A stretch of 64,000 bases of DNA from Epinephelus fuscoguttatus (GCF_011397635.1 NC_064764.1:42150955-42214954), one strand, 5' to 3'; shown: positions 35,948 through 45,402, counted from the first letter of the stretch. The notes: a model not told the origin generated them from the sequence alone. A program made the numbers and translations.

Positions 35948-35974
35948 ACCAGTATTTCTCCCTTGCGTGTCCAT
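24339..35974 (-). CDS. Unrecognised six-exon gene: 15-residue-repeat protein with C-terminal alpha/beta domain
   Basis: Six coding exons on the minus strand join in frame: 35974-35950, 34051-33072, 31714-31648, 31505-31392, 27673-27482 and 24553-24339. All introns are GT-AG with matching phases (1, 0, 1, 1, 1). The product has 530 residues. Residues 1-13 are a short head ([13 protein letters not shown]) with no signal peptide. Residues 14 to about 331 are 21 copies of [15 protein letters not shown]. Residues 336-395 are helical and charged ([14 protein letters not shown], then [15 protein letters not shown]). Residues 398-527 look like one alpha/beta domain: strand [13 protein letters not shown], helix, strand [11 protein letters not shown], helix, strand [11 protein letters not shown], then [17 protein letters not shown] and a closing helix. 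I do not recognise a named family. A Rossmann-, flavodoxin- or TIR-like fold is possible but unproven. The gene is divergent from the IFI44-like GTPase gene, suggesting an immune setting. The exon 5 acceptor is a NAGNAG (CAGCAG), so one residue is optional. Confidence 0.8.
24612..25460. other. Intronic DNA, no supported feature
   Basis: Part of the last intron of the minus-strand gene. A 63-codon open frame at 25133 lies in repeat-like DNA (ATTGGACCTTTTTCCTGTTG) and has no support as a gene. Confidence 0.45.
25966..26018. repeat. Perfect 19-bp inverted repeat inside element A
   Basis: GGAGGTCCAAGCTCGCAGT (25966-25984) returns as its exact reverse complement at 26000-26018 after 15 nt. In element B the matching place (58854 onward) is an imperfect version. 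Confidence 0.9.
26265..26631 (+). mobile_element. tRNA-like SINE copy 1, nested in element A
   Basis: It starts GGCGGCACGGTGGTGTGGTG. It has an A-box-like GGTTAGCACTCTCGCC and the B-box AGTTCGATCCC, then GGAGTTTGCATGTTCTCCCC and TCCAAAGACATGCAG, and ends GATGAAGCGGTTAGAAGATG. It is flanked by a perfect 14-bp target duplication ATCTTGTCAGGAGG (26251-26264 and 26632-26645). This fits L1/LINE-type mobilisation of a pol III-driven SINE. An internal frame is open only by chance. Confidence 0.85.
28285..29252. mobile_element. TIR element (GGGATTAGTTTTACAT ends), with nested hAT
   Basis: The left end GGGATTAGTTTTACATGGGC then ACGTGGGGTAAAGT matches the reverse complement of the right end near 29240. 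The interior is interrupted from 28470 to 29104 by another element. It lies in the intron between the exons at 27673 and 31392 of the minus-strand gene. No transposase of its own is seen. Confidence 0.7.
28470..29104 (-). mobile_element. hAT-like element with transposase C-terminal remnant
   Basis: The ends TAGGGCTGTCAAAA and TTTTGACAGCCCTA are inverted repeats. On the minus strand, 28974-28675 encodes a frame ending [20 protein letters not shown], which is the hAT dimerisation-domain signature (an acidic PL..WW block). The upstream transposase is gone. A clear 8-bp target duplication was not found. Confidence 0.7.
29440..30770 (+). mobile_element. Degenerate Tc1/mariner element with tandem expansion
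   Basis: The left end ACACTGCTCAAAAAAATGAA is typical of a fish Tc1 family. The frame around 29700-30110 encodes paired-domain-like and catalytic N-terminal parts: [49 protein letters not shown] (first D of DDE). A frameshift follows. VMVWGGRS appears in another frame, then the region of the second catalytic Asp is replaced by a 26-bp tandem array. The tail retains [20 protein letters not shown]. The right inverted repeat was not recognised. It is a pseudogene in a host intron. Confidence 0.8.
30315..30445 (+). repeat. 26-bp tandem repeat, about five copies, inside Tc1 relic
   Basis: GGTGCAGAGGGCCCTGGGTT followed by CCTCCC repeats about five times with a few changes. It lies exactly in the transposase stretch before the second catalytic Asp and destroys it. 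Because 26 is not a multiple of three, each unit shifts the frame. Confidence 0.9.
30878..30938. ncRNA. Perfect 28-bp hairpin with 5-nt loop (candidate structured RNA)
   Basis: The arm at 30878-30905 (ATTTTACACTTGAATAATTT...) is followed by the loop ACATC and its exact 28-nt reverse complement at 30911-30938. A transcript would form a 28-bp perfect stem. It lies in an intron of the minus-strand gene, just after a Tc1 relic. It could be a pre-miRNA-like hairpin, a tiny palindromic transposon or a replication-slippage product. Nothing in the sequence decides between these. Confidence 0.4.
32371..32896 (+). repeat. (CCAT/CCCT)n simple repeat
   Basis: About 525 bp of CCATCCATCC and CCTCCCTCC units, nearly free of interruptions, in an intron of the minus-strand gene. 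Long open frames on both strands are a by-product of the repeat. Confidence 0.98.
33072..34051 (-). repeat. 45-bp coding minisatellite, 21 copies (exon 2 of the repeat-protein gene)
   Basis: The single 980-nt exon is made of 45-bp units encoding KGG(G/V)[10 protein letters not shown](S/P/A). All length changes are whole codons (two units carry an extra Asn or Asp), and no stop occurs in 326 codons. The splice acceptor ATTATAG (34058-34052) and donor GTTAGT (33071-33066) fit the frame on both sides. The plus strand also has open frames here, so openness alone is not proof of coding. The splice and phase fit with the flanking exons is the stronger evidence. Confidence 0.85.
34661..35024 (+). 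mobile_element. tRNA-like SINE copy 2 with perfect target duplication
   Basis: Same SINE as at 26265. It ends in GATGAATGAATGAATG and is flanked by the perfect 15-bp duplication AACTGTAAACATTTG (34646-34660 and 35025-35039). It is in intron 1 of the minus-strand gene. The clean duplication points to a fairly recent insertion. Confidence 0.9.
35040..35949. other. Intron 1 DNA of the minus-strand gene, with (CA)n
   Basis: No exon is seen. A (CA)n run lies at about 35896-35945 and reaches to within a few bases of the splice donor at 35949-35948. Confidence 0.7.
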
Positions 35975-36290
35975 CCTGTAGCTGTGGTAGATCTGTGATC
36001 TGCGGAACTGAAGAACCAAAGGCCTTTTTTTAATAACTGGTTTGTCCTGTTTCATGAATCACATGACTTACAAGAAATGTACGTGGTTCCCATCAACCAG
36101 CATTGGTGTGTTTGTCAATGTCAATTACATTCACTCATTGAGATGAAAAGTCACAGTACTGGTTTATCAGAATGTGGTGAATGTCTTGTGAGTCATGCGG
36201 TTAATGAAAAGTACCTGACATATAAAGAGTCCATTCGTATAAAGTGTCCATTCGTTCTTCTGTTTGCTGCAGATCGATGACAGCTATAAG
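35975..36290. promoter_or_regulatory. Shared head-to-head promoter region (316 bp)
   Basis: This gap separates the start codon of the minus-strand repeat-protein gene (35974) from that of the IFI44-like gene (36291). A TATA-like TATAAAG is at 36221-36227, about 65 bp upstream of the plus-strand ATG. On the minus strand, an A-rich TTAAAAAAA lies near 36032. I looked for an interferon-stimulated element (GAAANNGAAA) and saw none. TTACAAGAA near 36071 is one base off a TTCNNNGAA STAT site. Bidirectional promoter use is an inference from spacing. Confidence 0.5.
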
Positions 36291-37874
36291 ATGGTCACAT
36301 CACTCAGAACTCTTGGTAAGGATGTTTCTCCTCTCACTTAACTGTATTGTGCTGATGATAGATTGGACAGATTGTTGAAGTAAAGCTTTAAATCCATCAA
36401 ATATTTGGAATAAATATGTTTTTAAAAAGAAGTGAGACTCAATTAAACAAGAAGTTTTGTGCTGTAAATAGTTCTGTAGTTCAGTTACACCCTAATGCCT
36501 TTGTGTTTGATGTGAAGCATTCCTGGCAGTCTCACTGTTGTTGTGTTTTATTAAACCACATTTGAACATTTCAGAAACAGTGTGTTTAAACATTTGAGCC
36601 AATGAACTGTCTCTCTAATGATTGAGTGAAGTACCCATTCTCTTCTTACCAAAATGTTTAGTCTCAGAACAAACATATACATATACTCCTGTATATAACT
36701 ATACTCCTGTATATGACATATACTCCTGTATATGACATATACTCCTGTATATAACTATACTCCTGTATATGACATATACTCCTGTATATAACATATACTC
36801 CTGTATATAACTATACTCCTGTATATAACTATACTCCTGTATATGACATATACTCCTGTATATAACATATACTCCTGTATATAACTATACTCCTGTATAT
36901 AACTATACTCCTGTATATGACATATACTCCTGTATATAACTATACTCCTGTATATGACATATACTCCTGTATATGACATATACTCCTGTATATAACTATA
37001 CTCCTATATATAACATATACTCCTGTATATAACTATACTCCTGTATATAACTATACTCCTGTATATGACATATACTCCTGTATATAACTATACTCCTGTA
37101 TATGACATATACTCCTGTATATAACATATACTCCTGTATATAACTATACTCCTGTATATGACATATACTCCTGTATATAACATATACTCCTGTATATAAC
37201 ATATACTCCTGTATATAACTATACTCCTGTATATAACTATACTCCTGTATATAACTATACTCCTGTATATGACATATACTCCTGTATATAACTATACTCC
37301 TGTATATGACATATACTCCTGTATATAACTATACTCCTGTATATAACTATACTCCTGTATATAACATATACTCCTGTATATAACTATACTCCTGTATATA
37401 ACTATACTCCTGTATATGACATATACTCCTGTATATAACTATACTCCTGTATATAACTATACTCCTGTATATGACATATACTCCTGTATATAACTATACT
37501 CCTGTATATAACTATACTCCTGTATATGACATATACTCCTGTATATAACATATACTCCTGTATATAACATATACTCCTGTATATAACTATACTCCTGTAT
37601 ATGACATATACTCCTGTATATAACTATACTCCTGTATATAACTATACTCCTGTATATGACATATACTCCTGTATATAACTATACTCCTGTATATAACATA
37701 TACTCCTGTATATAACTATACTCCTGTATATAACTATACTCCCAGTGTGCTGTATGTTAATAATAATTTTCTTCATGTCTTCCTTTCTGTCTGTAGTTGA
37801 ATGGACGAGGAGCCTTTTTATTGCTGCTCCAGGTAAGATACACTATTAGCTGCAGTTCAGTTTAAAAATCCAAA

Positions 37875-37908
<34 letters not shown>

Positions 37909-38249
37909 TAACTCACAGTTATACAGTGCATTGATCAGAAGTAGTAACAAGTTTCATTCACTCCCTCACATGTAATGTGTTGTCACTGCTGTAGATCATT
38001 CCAGTTTACAGAGAAGGTGATCCAGCTAATCTCAGTCATTACTGAACAATCTCAAGTCTACCTGTCATGGAAAAACTTGTTTTTCAAAAACTGTTGAATC
38101 ATTTGGTTCGGCATATTTTACATACCTTTAAGTACGGGTTTAGAAAGAACCTCTCCACCATGCTGGCTGTCTCTGAGTTTGTCAAAAAAATTGATAAGAG
38201 CTTGAGATAGAAAGGAAAGCACTATGAGAATCTTCTTGGCTTTTGATAC

Positions 38250-38288
<39 letters not shown>

Positions 38289-41200
38289 AGAGAGAGAGAG
38301 AGAGAGAGAGAAGGAGAGAAGGTGCCCGGTGTATTATAGGGGGGTCCTCCGGCAGACTAGGCCTAAGTCAGCCTAACTAGGGGCTGGTACAGGGCAAGCC
38401 TGAGCCAGCCCTAACTATAAGCTTTATCAAAGAGGAAAGTCTTAAGACTAGTCTTAAATGTGGAGACGGTGTCTGCCTCCCGGACCGTAACAGGAAGATG
38501 ATTCCACAGGAGAGGAGCCTGATAGCTAAAGGCTCTGGCTCCTGATCTACTTTTGGAGACTTTAGGGACCACGAGTAACCCTGCGTTCTCAGAGCGCAGT
38601 GTTCTGGTGGGATAATATGGCACTATGAGCTCTCTAAGATATGACGGAGCTTGACCATTTAGAGCTTTATAAGTTAACAGTAGGATTTTAAATTCAGTTC
38701 TGGATTTTACAGGGAGCCAGTGCAGCGAAGCTAAAACAGGAGAGATATGATCGCGTTTATTAGTTCCTGTTAGTACACGTGCTGCTGCATTCTGAATTAG
38801 CTGGAGAGTTTTTAAGGACTTACTAGAGCTACCTGATAATAGAGAGTTACAGTAATCCAGCCTTGAGGTAACAAAAGCGTGGACCAATTTTTTGCATCTT
38901 TTCGGGTCAGGATAGGCCTAATTTTCGCAATATTACGCAGATGAAAAAATGCAGTCCATGAGGTTTGTTTTAAATGAGAATTAAAAGACAAATCTTGATC
39001 AAATATTACTCCGAGGTTTCTTACAGTAGTGCTAGAGGCCAGAGCAATGCCATCTAGAGAAACTATGTCATCAGATAAAGAGTCTCTGAGTTGTTTGGGG
39101 CCAAGAACAATAACTTCAGTTTTGTCTGAATTTAACATCAGGAAATTGGTGCTCATCCAAGTTTTTATGTCTTTAAGGCAGTTATGGAGTTTAGTTAATT
39201 GATTACTTTCTTCTGGCTTCATCGATAAATACAACTGAGTATCATCCGCATAACAATGGAAATTTATAGAGTGATTTCTAATGATGTTACCTAAAGGAAG
39301 CATATATAGAGTAAATAGGATTGGTCCGAGCACAGAACCTCGTGGAACTCCAAAACAAACTTTGGTACGTAAGGACAATTCATTATAAACGTCAACAAAC
39401 TGAAAACGATCAGATAAATAAGATTTAAACCAGCTCATTGCAGAACCTTTTAAGCCAATTAAGTGATCCAGTCTCTGCAGCAGAATTTGATGGTCAGTTG
39501 TGTCAAACGCTGCACTAAGATCTAATAAAACAAGTACAGAGACGAGTCCTTTGTCTGAAGCAATCAGAAGGTCATTTGTAGTTTTAACTAGAGCTGTCTC
39601 AGTGCTATGATGCACTCTAAATCCTGACTGAAATTCCTCAAATAAATTATTATCATGGAGAAAATCACACAGCTGGTCTGCGACTACTTTCTCAAGGATC
39701 TTTGACATAAAGGGAAGATTAGATATTGGTCTATAGTTGGCTAACACCTCTGGATCCAGGGTGGACTTTTTTAGTAGAGGTTTAATTACAGCTACCTTAA
39801 AAGACTGTGGTACATAGCCTGTTAATAAGGATATATTGATCATATCTAATATATGAGTGTTAACTAAAGGAAAGACCTCCTTAAGTAGCCTAGTTGGGAT
39901 GGGGTCTAAGAGACACTTCAATATAACTTGCAATATTTGCATATTTATCAATTCCATGTTCAGGCAACATGTTGTAGGCCTCACATGAAAAGGGTTGCAG
40001 AATTTATTTAAATGTTTCCTCTGATTTCCTTTCTAGAAGAGCCACCACCCCCACCGTCTCCCAGTAAGATATGACGTTTATTTTTTGAACACCCTGTCAA
40101 GTTTTATTATAATCATTATTAATATGGAATAATATACTTTGTTACTCAACTTGTGTATTCACATGATTTGCTTGTTTTCTAAATAATGACACAGTTTTCT
40201 CTTCAGCTTTCAGTGAGGAATGGAGGAAGATAAACTGGGGGTGAGTTCATTCAAACATATATGTGGTGTCCCTGTGCTGTGTGTCTCTGAACTTTCCTTT
40301 AGATACACAAATGTAGAAACAAACTCACCTGAGTGCTCTCAGCAGAGCAGTGTGGGCCCAGCTCAGAATGATGTGGAAGAGAGCCTGAATACTTGATTAG
40401 CACAGACTCAACAAGTGGGGTGAGCTTCAGTCATAACCAATCACAGGAGCTCCTCTCATCCCTTTTAAAAGCACCAGACAGGTGAAACAGGAAGAGAGGC
40501 AGAGGCCAAGACAACTACAGAAATAAAATGTGTTTTCATTACACCATCATTATTACCTGTCTCATGTTATATGATTTTTGTGTGTCCAGTTATAAACTTG
40601 AAAAAAGATGTCAGGCACACACTCTAAGACTTGATGCAAAAATGTTTTTTTTTTATTCAAGTACCAACGTTTCAACTAGACCGTCTTCATCAGGGTTTTA
40701 CAAGACACTGACCTACCAAACATTTTATAAGACACACAGGTGAGCTCAATGATGAGAGGGAGTGTCTTCAATTGCAGGCACATGCCATGGGAGGAGCTGA
40801 CAATCAACACAAATTGCCACACAGATGAAACAGGAAAAAAAGCACAAAATGATCAGAGCTCAATTTCCATTCAAGTATAATCTTAAAGACTAAAAAAGAC
40901 AGAATATAGACAATTCAAAAGTACATTTCAAAAACACTTACATTCTTTTCAGTTATCAGAAAGTAGCAGAGACTAAAAAGTGTCATTATCTTAAATACAG
41001 CCAGATCAGGAAAAGAATAATGCATTTAAACACCACTTAAAGTGGAAAAAAGCAGAGTACCCCTGTTTCTTGAAAAATGAATTCTTATAGGAGGGGGAGA
41101 CTGCAAAAACACTTTTTAGGACTTTGAAATAAGACTTTTAAATAAATGAAACATAATTGTAAACGATTAAGTAGAAAAATGTCCAGTTATAAAACAATTG

Positions 41201-44200
41201 TGGGAGCTAATTCTTTAATTTGTAAGTATTTCTATTTCTAAATTTATACATGGAGAACATCTCAAGTCTCTTAAATTGCATCCATGTTTCTCTCACTTGC
41301 CTCTTTTACTTGCATCTTAGTCCCTCTCACCAAGGATGCATGGAGACAAGCAAGGAAACCATGTGAGGAGAGAGGAAACAAGGAAATGTGTTTTCAGAGG
41401 AATGAGATGTTTGCGGACGTCGACGTTTGTTTGTGATGATGGCGGCAGCTGATGACAGCTAGATATGTATATATATATATATGTATATGTATGTTTTTTG
41501 TTAAACAGAGACGAAGAAAGTCTTCAGTGTGTGCGAGACTATAAGCCTGTAACAGATGACATCAAACTTCTCCGAGTTCTTCTGTACGGGCCTGTTGGAG
41601 CTGGAAAGTCCAGCTTCATCAACTCTGTCGTCAGCACCATACGAGGCAGAATGAGTGTTCCTGCTGCGGCCAATGCAACAACTGCTGGAAGAAGTTTCAC
41701 CACAAAAGTACAAAACCTTAAGATTTGTGTTCAACAGAAACATCAGCTCTAACAAATGAAATAAATGTATGAAGAAACACAGTAAAAACATAAATCAGAC
41801 TAACACAACATAATAATTTGGCTCTGACAGTGTTACGGCTGTAGGTTTATCTTCAGAAGAAACTTCAATTATTTCAATTTTGTTTAAGAGAAATCTGATT
41901 GACTCAAAAACCTACAATACCCATGAGCCTCAGCTGCAGCTTGTAAATCAAAGCTGTGCGTCTGTACATGGCATCACTGTCAGTAAAACAAGCATTTCAT
42001 TTGTTTCTGTGTCACAGTATGAAACTCATCATATCAAAATTGGGAAAGGAAACCAAGGGACGTATCCTATCATCTTCAATGACATCATGGGTCTGGAGGA
42101 AGGCGATACCCAGGGAGTTCGTCCTGCAGACATCAAACTGACCATGGAAGGACACGTGAAAGAGGGTTACATGGTACAACTGTTAAATGTTTGACATCAT
42201 CAAAATACTGTGTGGAATATTTCTGCTTCCATTTGCTTACAGCTACTTTATTTAAACTTTAATCTGGTCATTACATTTAAGCTATAACACCTACAACATA
42301 AAGATAAGTACAGAAACACAGTTAAGAGAAATACTGTGTTATACATACAGTGTTCTTCTTTGTTTTCCAGTTCAATGCTGCTGGTCCACTGTCAGATGCT
42401 AATCCGGGCTACAACAAATCCCCCTCTCTGGACGACAGAGTTCATGTCCTGGTGTGTGTTGTTTCTGCAAACTCAGCAGAAATTACAGACTCAGTTCTGA
42501 GGAAGATGGCAAAAGTCAGAGAGATGGCCAGGGACCTGGGTAAGATCAACGATAATTATTCTGTTCATTCACAGTTTTGTAGAGTATTGATATTCCTGTT
42601 GTATAAAAAGGATCATTTACAGAAGTTACATCCTGCTGAGAACACTGAGTTTACTCAGAGTGTTTGTGCCAACTGCTTTAACTTGATCTGATTATCTCAG
42701 TTATCAGATTCCAACAGTTACCCATGAGGCTCGATGGTGTAAAACACTAAGTGTAGCACCAACACTTCTACATCATATTCATTAGTCATTTTATCAACAC
42801 ATCGTCAGTTTGATACAGACCATAATACAAAGAAATACAGTACAGGCCAAAAGTTTGGACACACCTTCTCATTCAATGCGTTTTCTTTATTTTCATGACT
42901 ATTTACATTGTAGATTCTCACTGAAGGCATCAAAACTATGAATGAACACATGTGGAGTTATGTACTTAACAAAAAAAGGTGAAATAACTGAAAACATGTT
43001 TTATATTCTAGTTTCTTCAAAATAGCCACCCTTTGCTCTGATTACTGCTTTGCACACTCTTGGCATTCTCTCCATGAGCTTCAAGAGGTAGTCACCTGAA
43101 ATGGTTTCCACTTCACAGGTGTGCCTTATCAGGGTTAATTAGTGGAATTTCTTGCTTTATCAATGGGGTTGGGACCATCAGTTGTGTTGTGCAGAAGTCA
43201 GGTTAATACACAGCCGACAGCCCTATTGGACAACTGTTAAAATTCATATTGTGGCAAGAACCAATCAGCTAACTAAAGAAAAACCAGTGGCCATCATTAC
43301 TTTAAGAAATGAAGGTCAGTCAGTCCGGAAAATTGCAAAAACTTTAAAGGTGTCCCCAAGTGGAGTCGCAAAAACCATCAAGCGCTACAACGAAACTGGC
43401 ACACATGAGGACCGACCCAGGAAAGGAAGACCAAGAGTCACCTCTGCTTCTGAGGATAAGTTCTTCCGAGTCACCAGCCTCAGAAATTGCAAGTTAACAG
43501 CAGCTCAGATCAGAGACCAGATGAATGCCACACAGAGTTCTAGCAGCAGACCCATCTCTAGAACAACTGTTAAGAGGAGACTGCGCCAATCAGGCCTTCA
43601 TGGTCAAATAGCTGCTAGGAAACCACTGCTAAGGAGAGGCAACGAGCAGAAAAGATTTGTTTGGGCCAAGAAACACAAGGAATGGACATTAGACCAGTGG
43701 AAATCTGTGCTTTGGTCTGATGAGTCCAAATTTGAGATCTTTGGTTCCAACCGCCGTGTCTTTGTGAGACGCAGAAAAGGTGAACGGATGGATTCCACAT
43801 GCCTGGTTCCCACTGTGAAGCATGGAGGAGGAGGTGTGATGGTGGGGGGGTGTTTTGCTGGTGACACTGTTGGGGATTTATTCAAAATTGAAGGCACACT
43901 GAACCAGCATGGCTACCACAGCATCCTGCAGCGACATGCCATCCCATCCGGTTTGCGTTTAGTTGGACCATCATTTATTTTTCAACAGGACAATGACCCC
44001 AAACACACCTCCAGGCTGTGTAAGGGCTATTTGACCAAGAAGGAGAGTGATGGAGTGCTGCGGCAGATGACCTGGCCTCCACAGTCACCGGACCTGAACC
44101 CAATGGAGATGGTTTGGGGTGAGCTGGACCGCAGAGTGAAGGCAAAGGGGCCAACAAGTGCTAAACACCTCTGGGAACTCCTTCAAGACTGTTGGAAAAC

Positions 44201-45402
44201 CATTTCAGGTGACTACCTCTTGAAGCTCATGGAGAGAATGCCAAGAGTGTGCAAAGCAGTAATCAGAGCAAAGGGTGGCTATTTTGAAGAAACTAGAATA
44301 TAAAACATGTTTTCAGTTATTTCACCTTTTTTGTTAAGTACATAACTCCACATGTGTTCATTCATAGTTTTGATGCCTTCAGTGAGAATCTACAATGTAA
44401 ATAGTCATGAAAATAAAGAAAACGCATTGAATGAGAAGGTGTGTCCAAACTTTTGGCCTGTACTGTATATCTAAAAACACTGTTTAGGCTTGAAGCTTTT
44501 TTCCTCTCTTTAGTGTTTGAACAGAGATTTTTATAGTTTGCACAAAGTATAAATGTTCTCATCCTGCAGATAGTTTTTAATCATTCAAAAAAATTACGTA
44601 CTCATGTTGAACTCAAAATATTATTACCAATGCTAATACTGAGCTGGTCATGAACATATTAATTTACCCTCTGGAGTATTGATGGATCATTTATCTAACA
44701 TGTAGATAAAGTGCTGATGTAGGGCTTTACCACAGCGTAACCTATATAACAACAACATGGTATGACTGATGGGCCGTGTTCATTTCTGCAGATGTATGTG
44801 TCATTTCTCTTGTGTTATGGGTTCCTGCCAGCTTTATACTTTGGTAAACTGATAAAATGAGACGTCAGACTTAGTGCTGTCAGAAACAAAGACTAAATGA
44901 TCCTTATCACGTTAGCTTTGGGTCATGGCTTCCACCTAATAAAAGATGAAAAGAAACTGGCTGAAAAGCTAAAATAGTGAGTGTGTTTCTGTCTGCAGGG
45001 ATCCCCCAGATGATGATAATCACCAAAATTGATGAGGCCTGTCCTGAAACTGAAAAGACCCTGAGGAATGTGTACATGAGCAAGTACGTGAAGCAGAAGG
45101 TAAGGTTCCGTCTTTCTGTGAGTCTGAACAGAAACACAACCTCATGTTATTTTACTATATTTGTACTATATGAGCACAGAAACACTGAGTCACGCTAATT
45201 TATGGACTGAAACCCTCAGATGAAAGACTTCAGCTCAGCTGTGGGAATCCCAATGAACTGCATCTTTCCTGTGAAGAACTACAGTGATGAAATCGAGATG
45301 AAAGATGATGTTGACATCCTGATCCTGAGCGCACTGAGAAAAATGATCGACTTTGGAGACGACTTCATTGACAAAATTAAAGAAAAGGAAGAGGAAAAAT
45401 GA
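36291..45402 (+). CDS. ifi44: IFI44-like GTPase (interferon-induced protein 44 family), complete
   Basis: Nine coding exons join in frame with GT-AG introns: 36291-36315, 37797-37832, 40037-40063, 40207-40240, 41509-41707, 42018-42173, 42371-42539, 44999-45099 and 45220-45402 (stop TGA). They encode 309 residues. A proline run (EEPPPPPSP, residues 21-29) precedes [10 protein letters not shown]. The P-loop is GPVGAGKSS (68-76), the G3-like box is DIMG (129-132) and the G4 box is TKID (224-227). EGHVKEGYM and [20 protein letters not shown] are typical IFI44/IFI44L wording. Members of this family are interferon-induced, cytoplasmic, GTPase-like proteins with antiviral or antiproliferative effects. 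The ATG at 36291 was chosen because it gives the only frame consistent with all downstream phases. The tiny N-terminal exons are the least certain part. No break is seen; introns carry a minisatellite, an L2 LINE and a Tc1 element. Confidence 0.9.
36674..37742 (+). repeat. A/T-rich 17-19 bp minisatellite in IFI44-like intron 1
   Basis: About 1.07 kb of TATACTCCTGTATATAAC and its variants (ending TATGACA or TATAACA). It ends about 55 bp before the exon 2 acceptor at 37796. The alternating TATATA parts could fold or melt easily. Confidence 0.97.
37877..37908 (+). repeat. (AAT)n microsatellite
   Basis: A pure run of about ten AAT units in intron 2 of the IFI44-like gene. Confidence 0.95.
37990..38252 (+). 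mobile_element. LINE reverse transcriptase fragment, same family as window start
   Basis: Translation gives [16 protein letters not shown], then [18 protein letters not shown] and [19 protein letters not shown], the RT finger region upstream of palm motif A. It ends at CTTTTGATACTG, the point where the LINE at 24-512 continues with TTGATCATAG. Two in-frame stops mark it as dead. It is followed by (GA)n. Confidence 0.75.
38251..38321 (+). repeat. (GA)n microsatellite
   Basis: About 70 bp of GA units with two GAAGGA interruptions, between a LINE fragment and the 3' end of an L2-like LINE. Confidence 0.95.
38330..39990 (-). mobile_element. L2-like LINE, 5'-truncated, in IFI44-like intron 2
   Basis: On the minus strand 39984-38812 encodes most of a reverse transcriptase: [20 protein letters not shown], palm motif A ([12 protein letters not shown]), motif B ([17 protein letters not shown]), catalytic [10 protein letters not shown], and [13 protein letters not shown] frameshift near 38888 separates it from the C-terminal block (38887-38411: [40 protein letters not shown]), which ends at a stop. 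A 3' tail with AAGCTTATAGTT follows to 38330. The AP endonuclease domain is missing, so it is a dead copy. It is of the same type as the split LINE at 54170-60060. Confidence 0.9.
40590..40870 (-). repeat. Candidate Penelope-type terminal fragment in IFI44-like intron 4
   Basis: Read on the minus strand it has CCTGATGAAGACGGTCTAGT then TGAAACGTTGGTACTTG, followed by AATAAA and later GTGTGCCTGACATC. This parallels the end of the Penelope element near 57915-58020 (CTGAGGACGGCTATGAGCTG, AAACGCGTCC, then GCTGTCAGG). No coding sequence remains. Confidence 0.45.
42838..44465 (+). mobile_element. Nearly intact Tc1-like transposon (1628 bp)
   Basis: The element starts CAGTACAGGCCAAAAGTTTG and ends with the reverse complement, flanked by TA on both sides (42836-42837 and 44466-44467), the Tc1 target. 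The terminal inverted repeats run about 260-270 bp each and are almost identical by eye, so the right repeat overlaps the end of the transposase gene. It is inserted in intron 7 of the IFI44-like gene in the same orientation. Confidence 0.95.
43152..44303 (+). CDS. Tc1-like DD34E transposase, open but with altered start
   Basis: The 383-codon frame contains the paired-like DNA-binding region ([20 protein letters not shown], then [16 protein letters not shown]) and the catalytic triad: D in [11 protein letters not shown] in [12 protein letters not shown] in [18 protein letters not shown]. No stop or frameshift interrupts it. The usual start of this family would be the codon before [10 protein letters not shown]. 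Here that codon is GTG (43253-43255), so translation would have to begin at the upstream ATG at 43152 or not at all. The segment VMVGGCF departs from the VMVWGCF usual in the family. Both points are inferred from my knowledge of the family, not from an alignment. Confidence 0.85.
   Translation: MLYQWGWDHQLCCAEVRLIHSRQPYWTTVKIHIVARTNQLTKEKPVAIITLRNEGQSVRKIAKTLKVSPSGVAKTIKRYNETGTHEDRPRKGRPRVTSASEDKFFRVTSLRNCKLTAAQIRDQMNATQSSSSRPISRTTVKRRLRQSGLHGQIAARKPLLRRGNEQKRFVWAKKHKEWTLDQWKSVLWSDESKFEIFGSNRRVFVRRRKGERMDSTCLVPTVKHGGGGVMVGGCFAGDTVGDLFKIEGTLNQHGYHSILQRHAIPSGLRLVGPSFIFQQDNDPKHTSRLCKGYLTKKESDGVLRQMTWPPQSPDLNPMEMVWGELDRRVKAKGPTSAKHLWELLQDCWKTISGDYLLKLMERMPRVCKAVIRAKGGYFEETRI

Noticed and set aside
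35975..36290. Interferon-stimulated response element in the shared promoter gap
   Set aside because: No GAAANNGAAA or TTTCNNTTTC was found; the best STAT-like site has a mismatch, so I do not annotate one.
36755..37202. Minus-strand frames rich in [10 protein letters not shown]
   Set aside because: Translation of the A/T-rich minisatellite in the IFI44-like intron.
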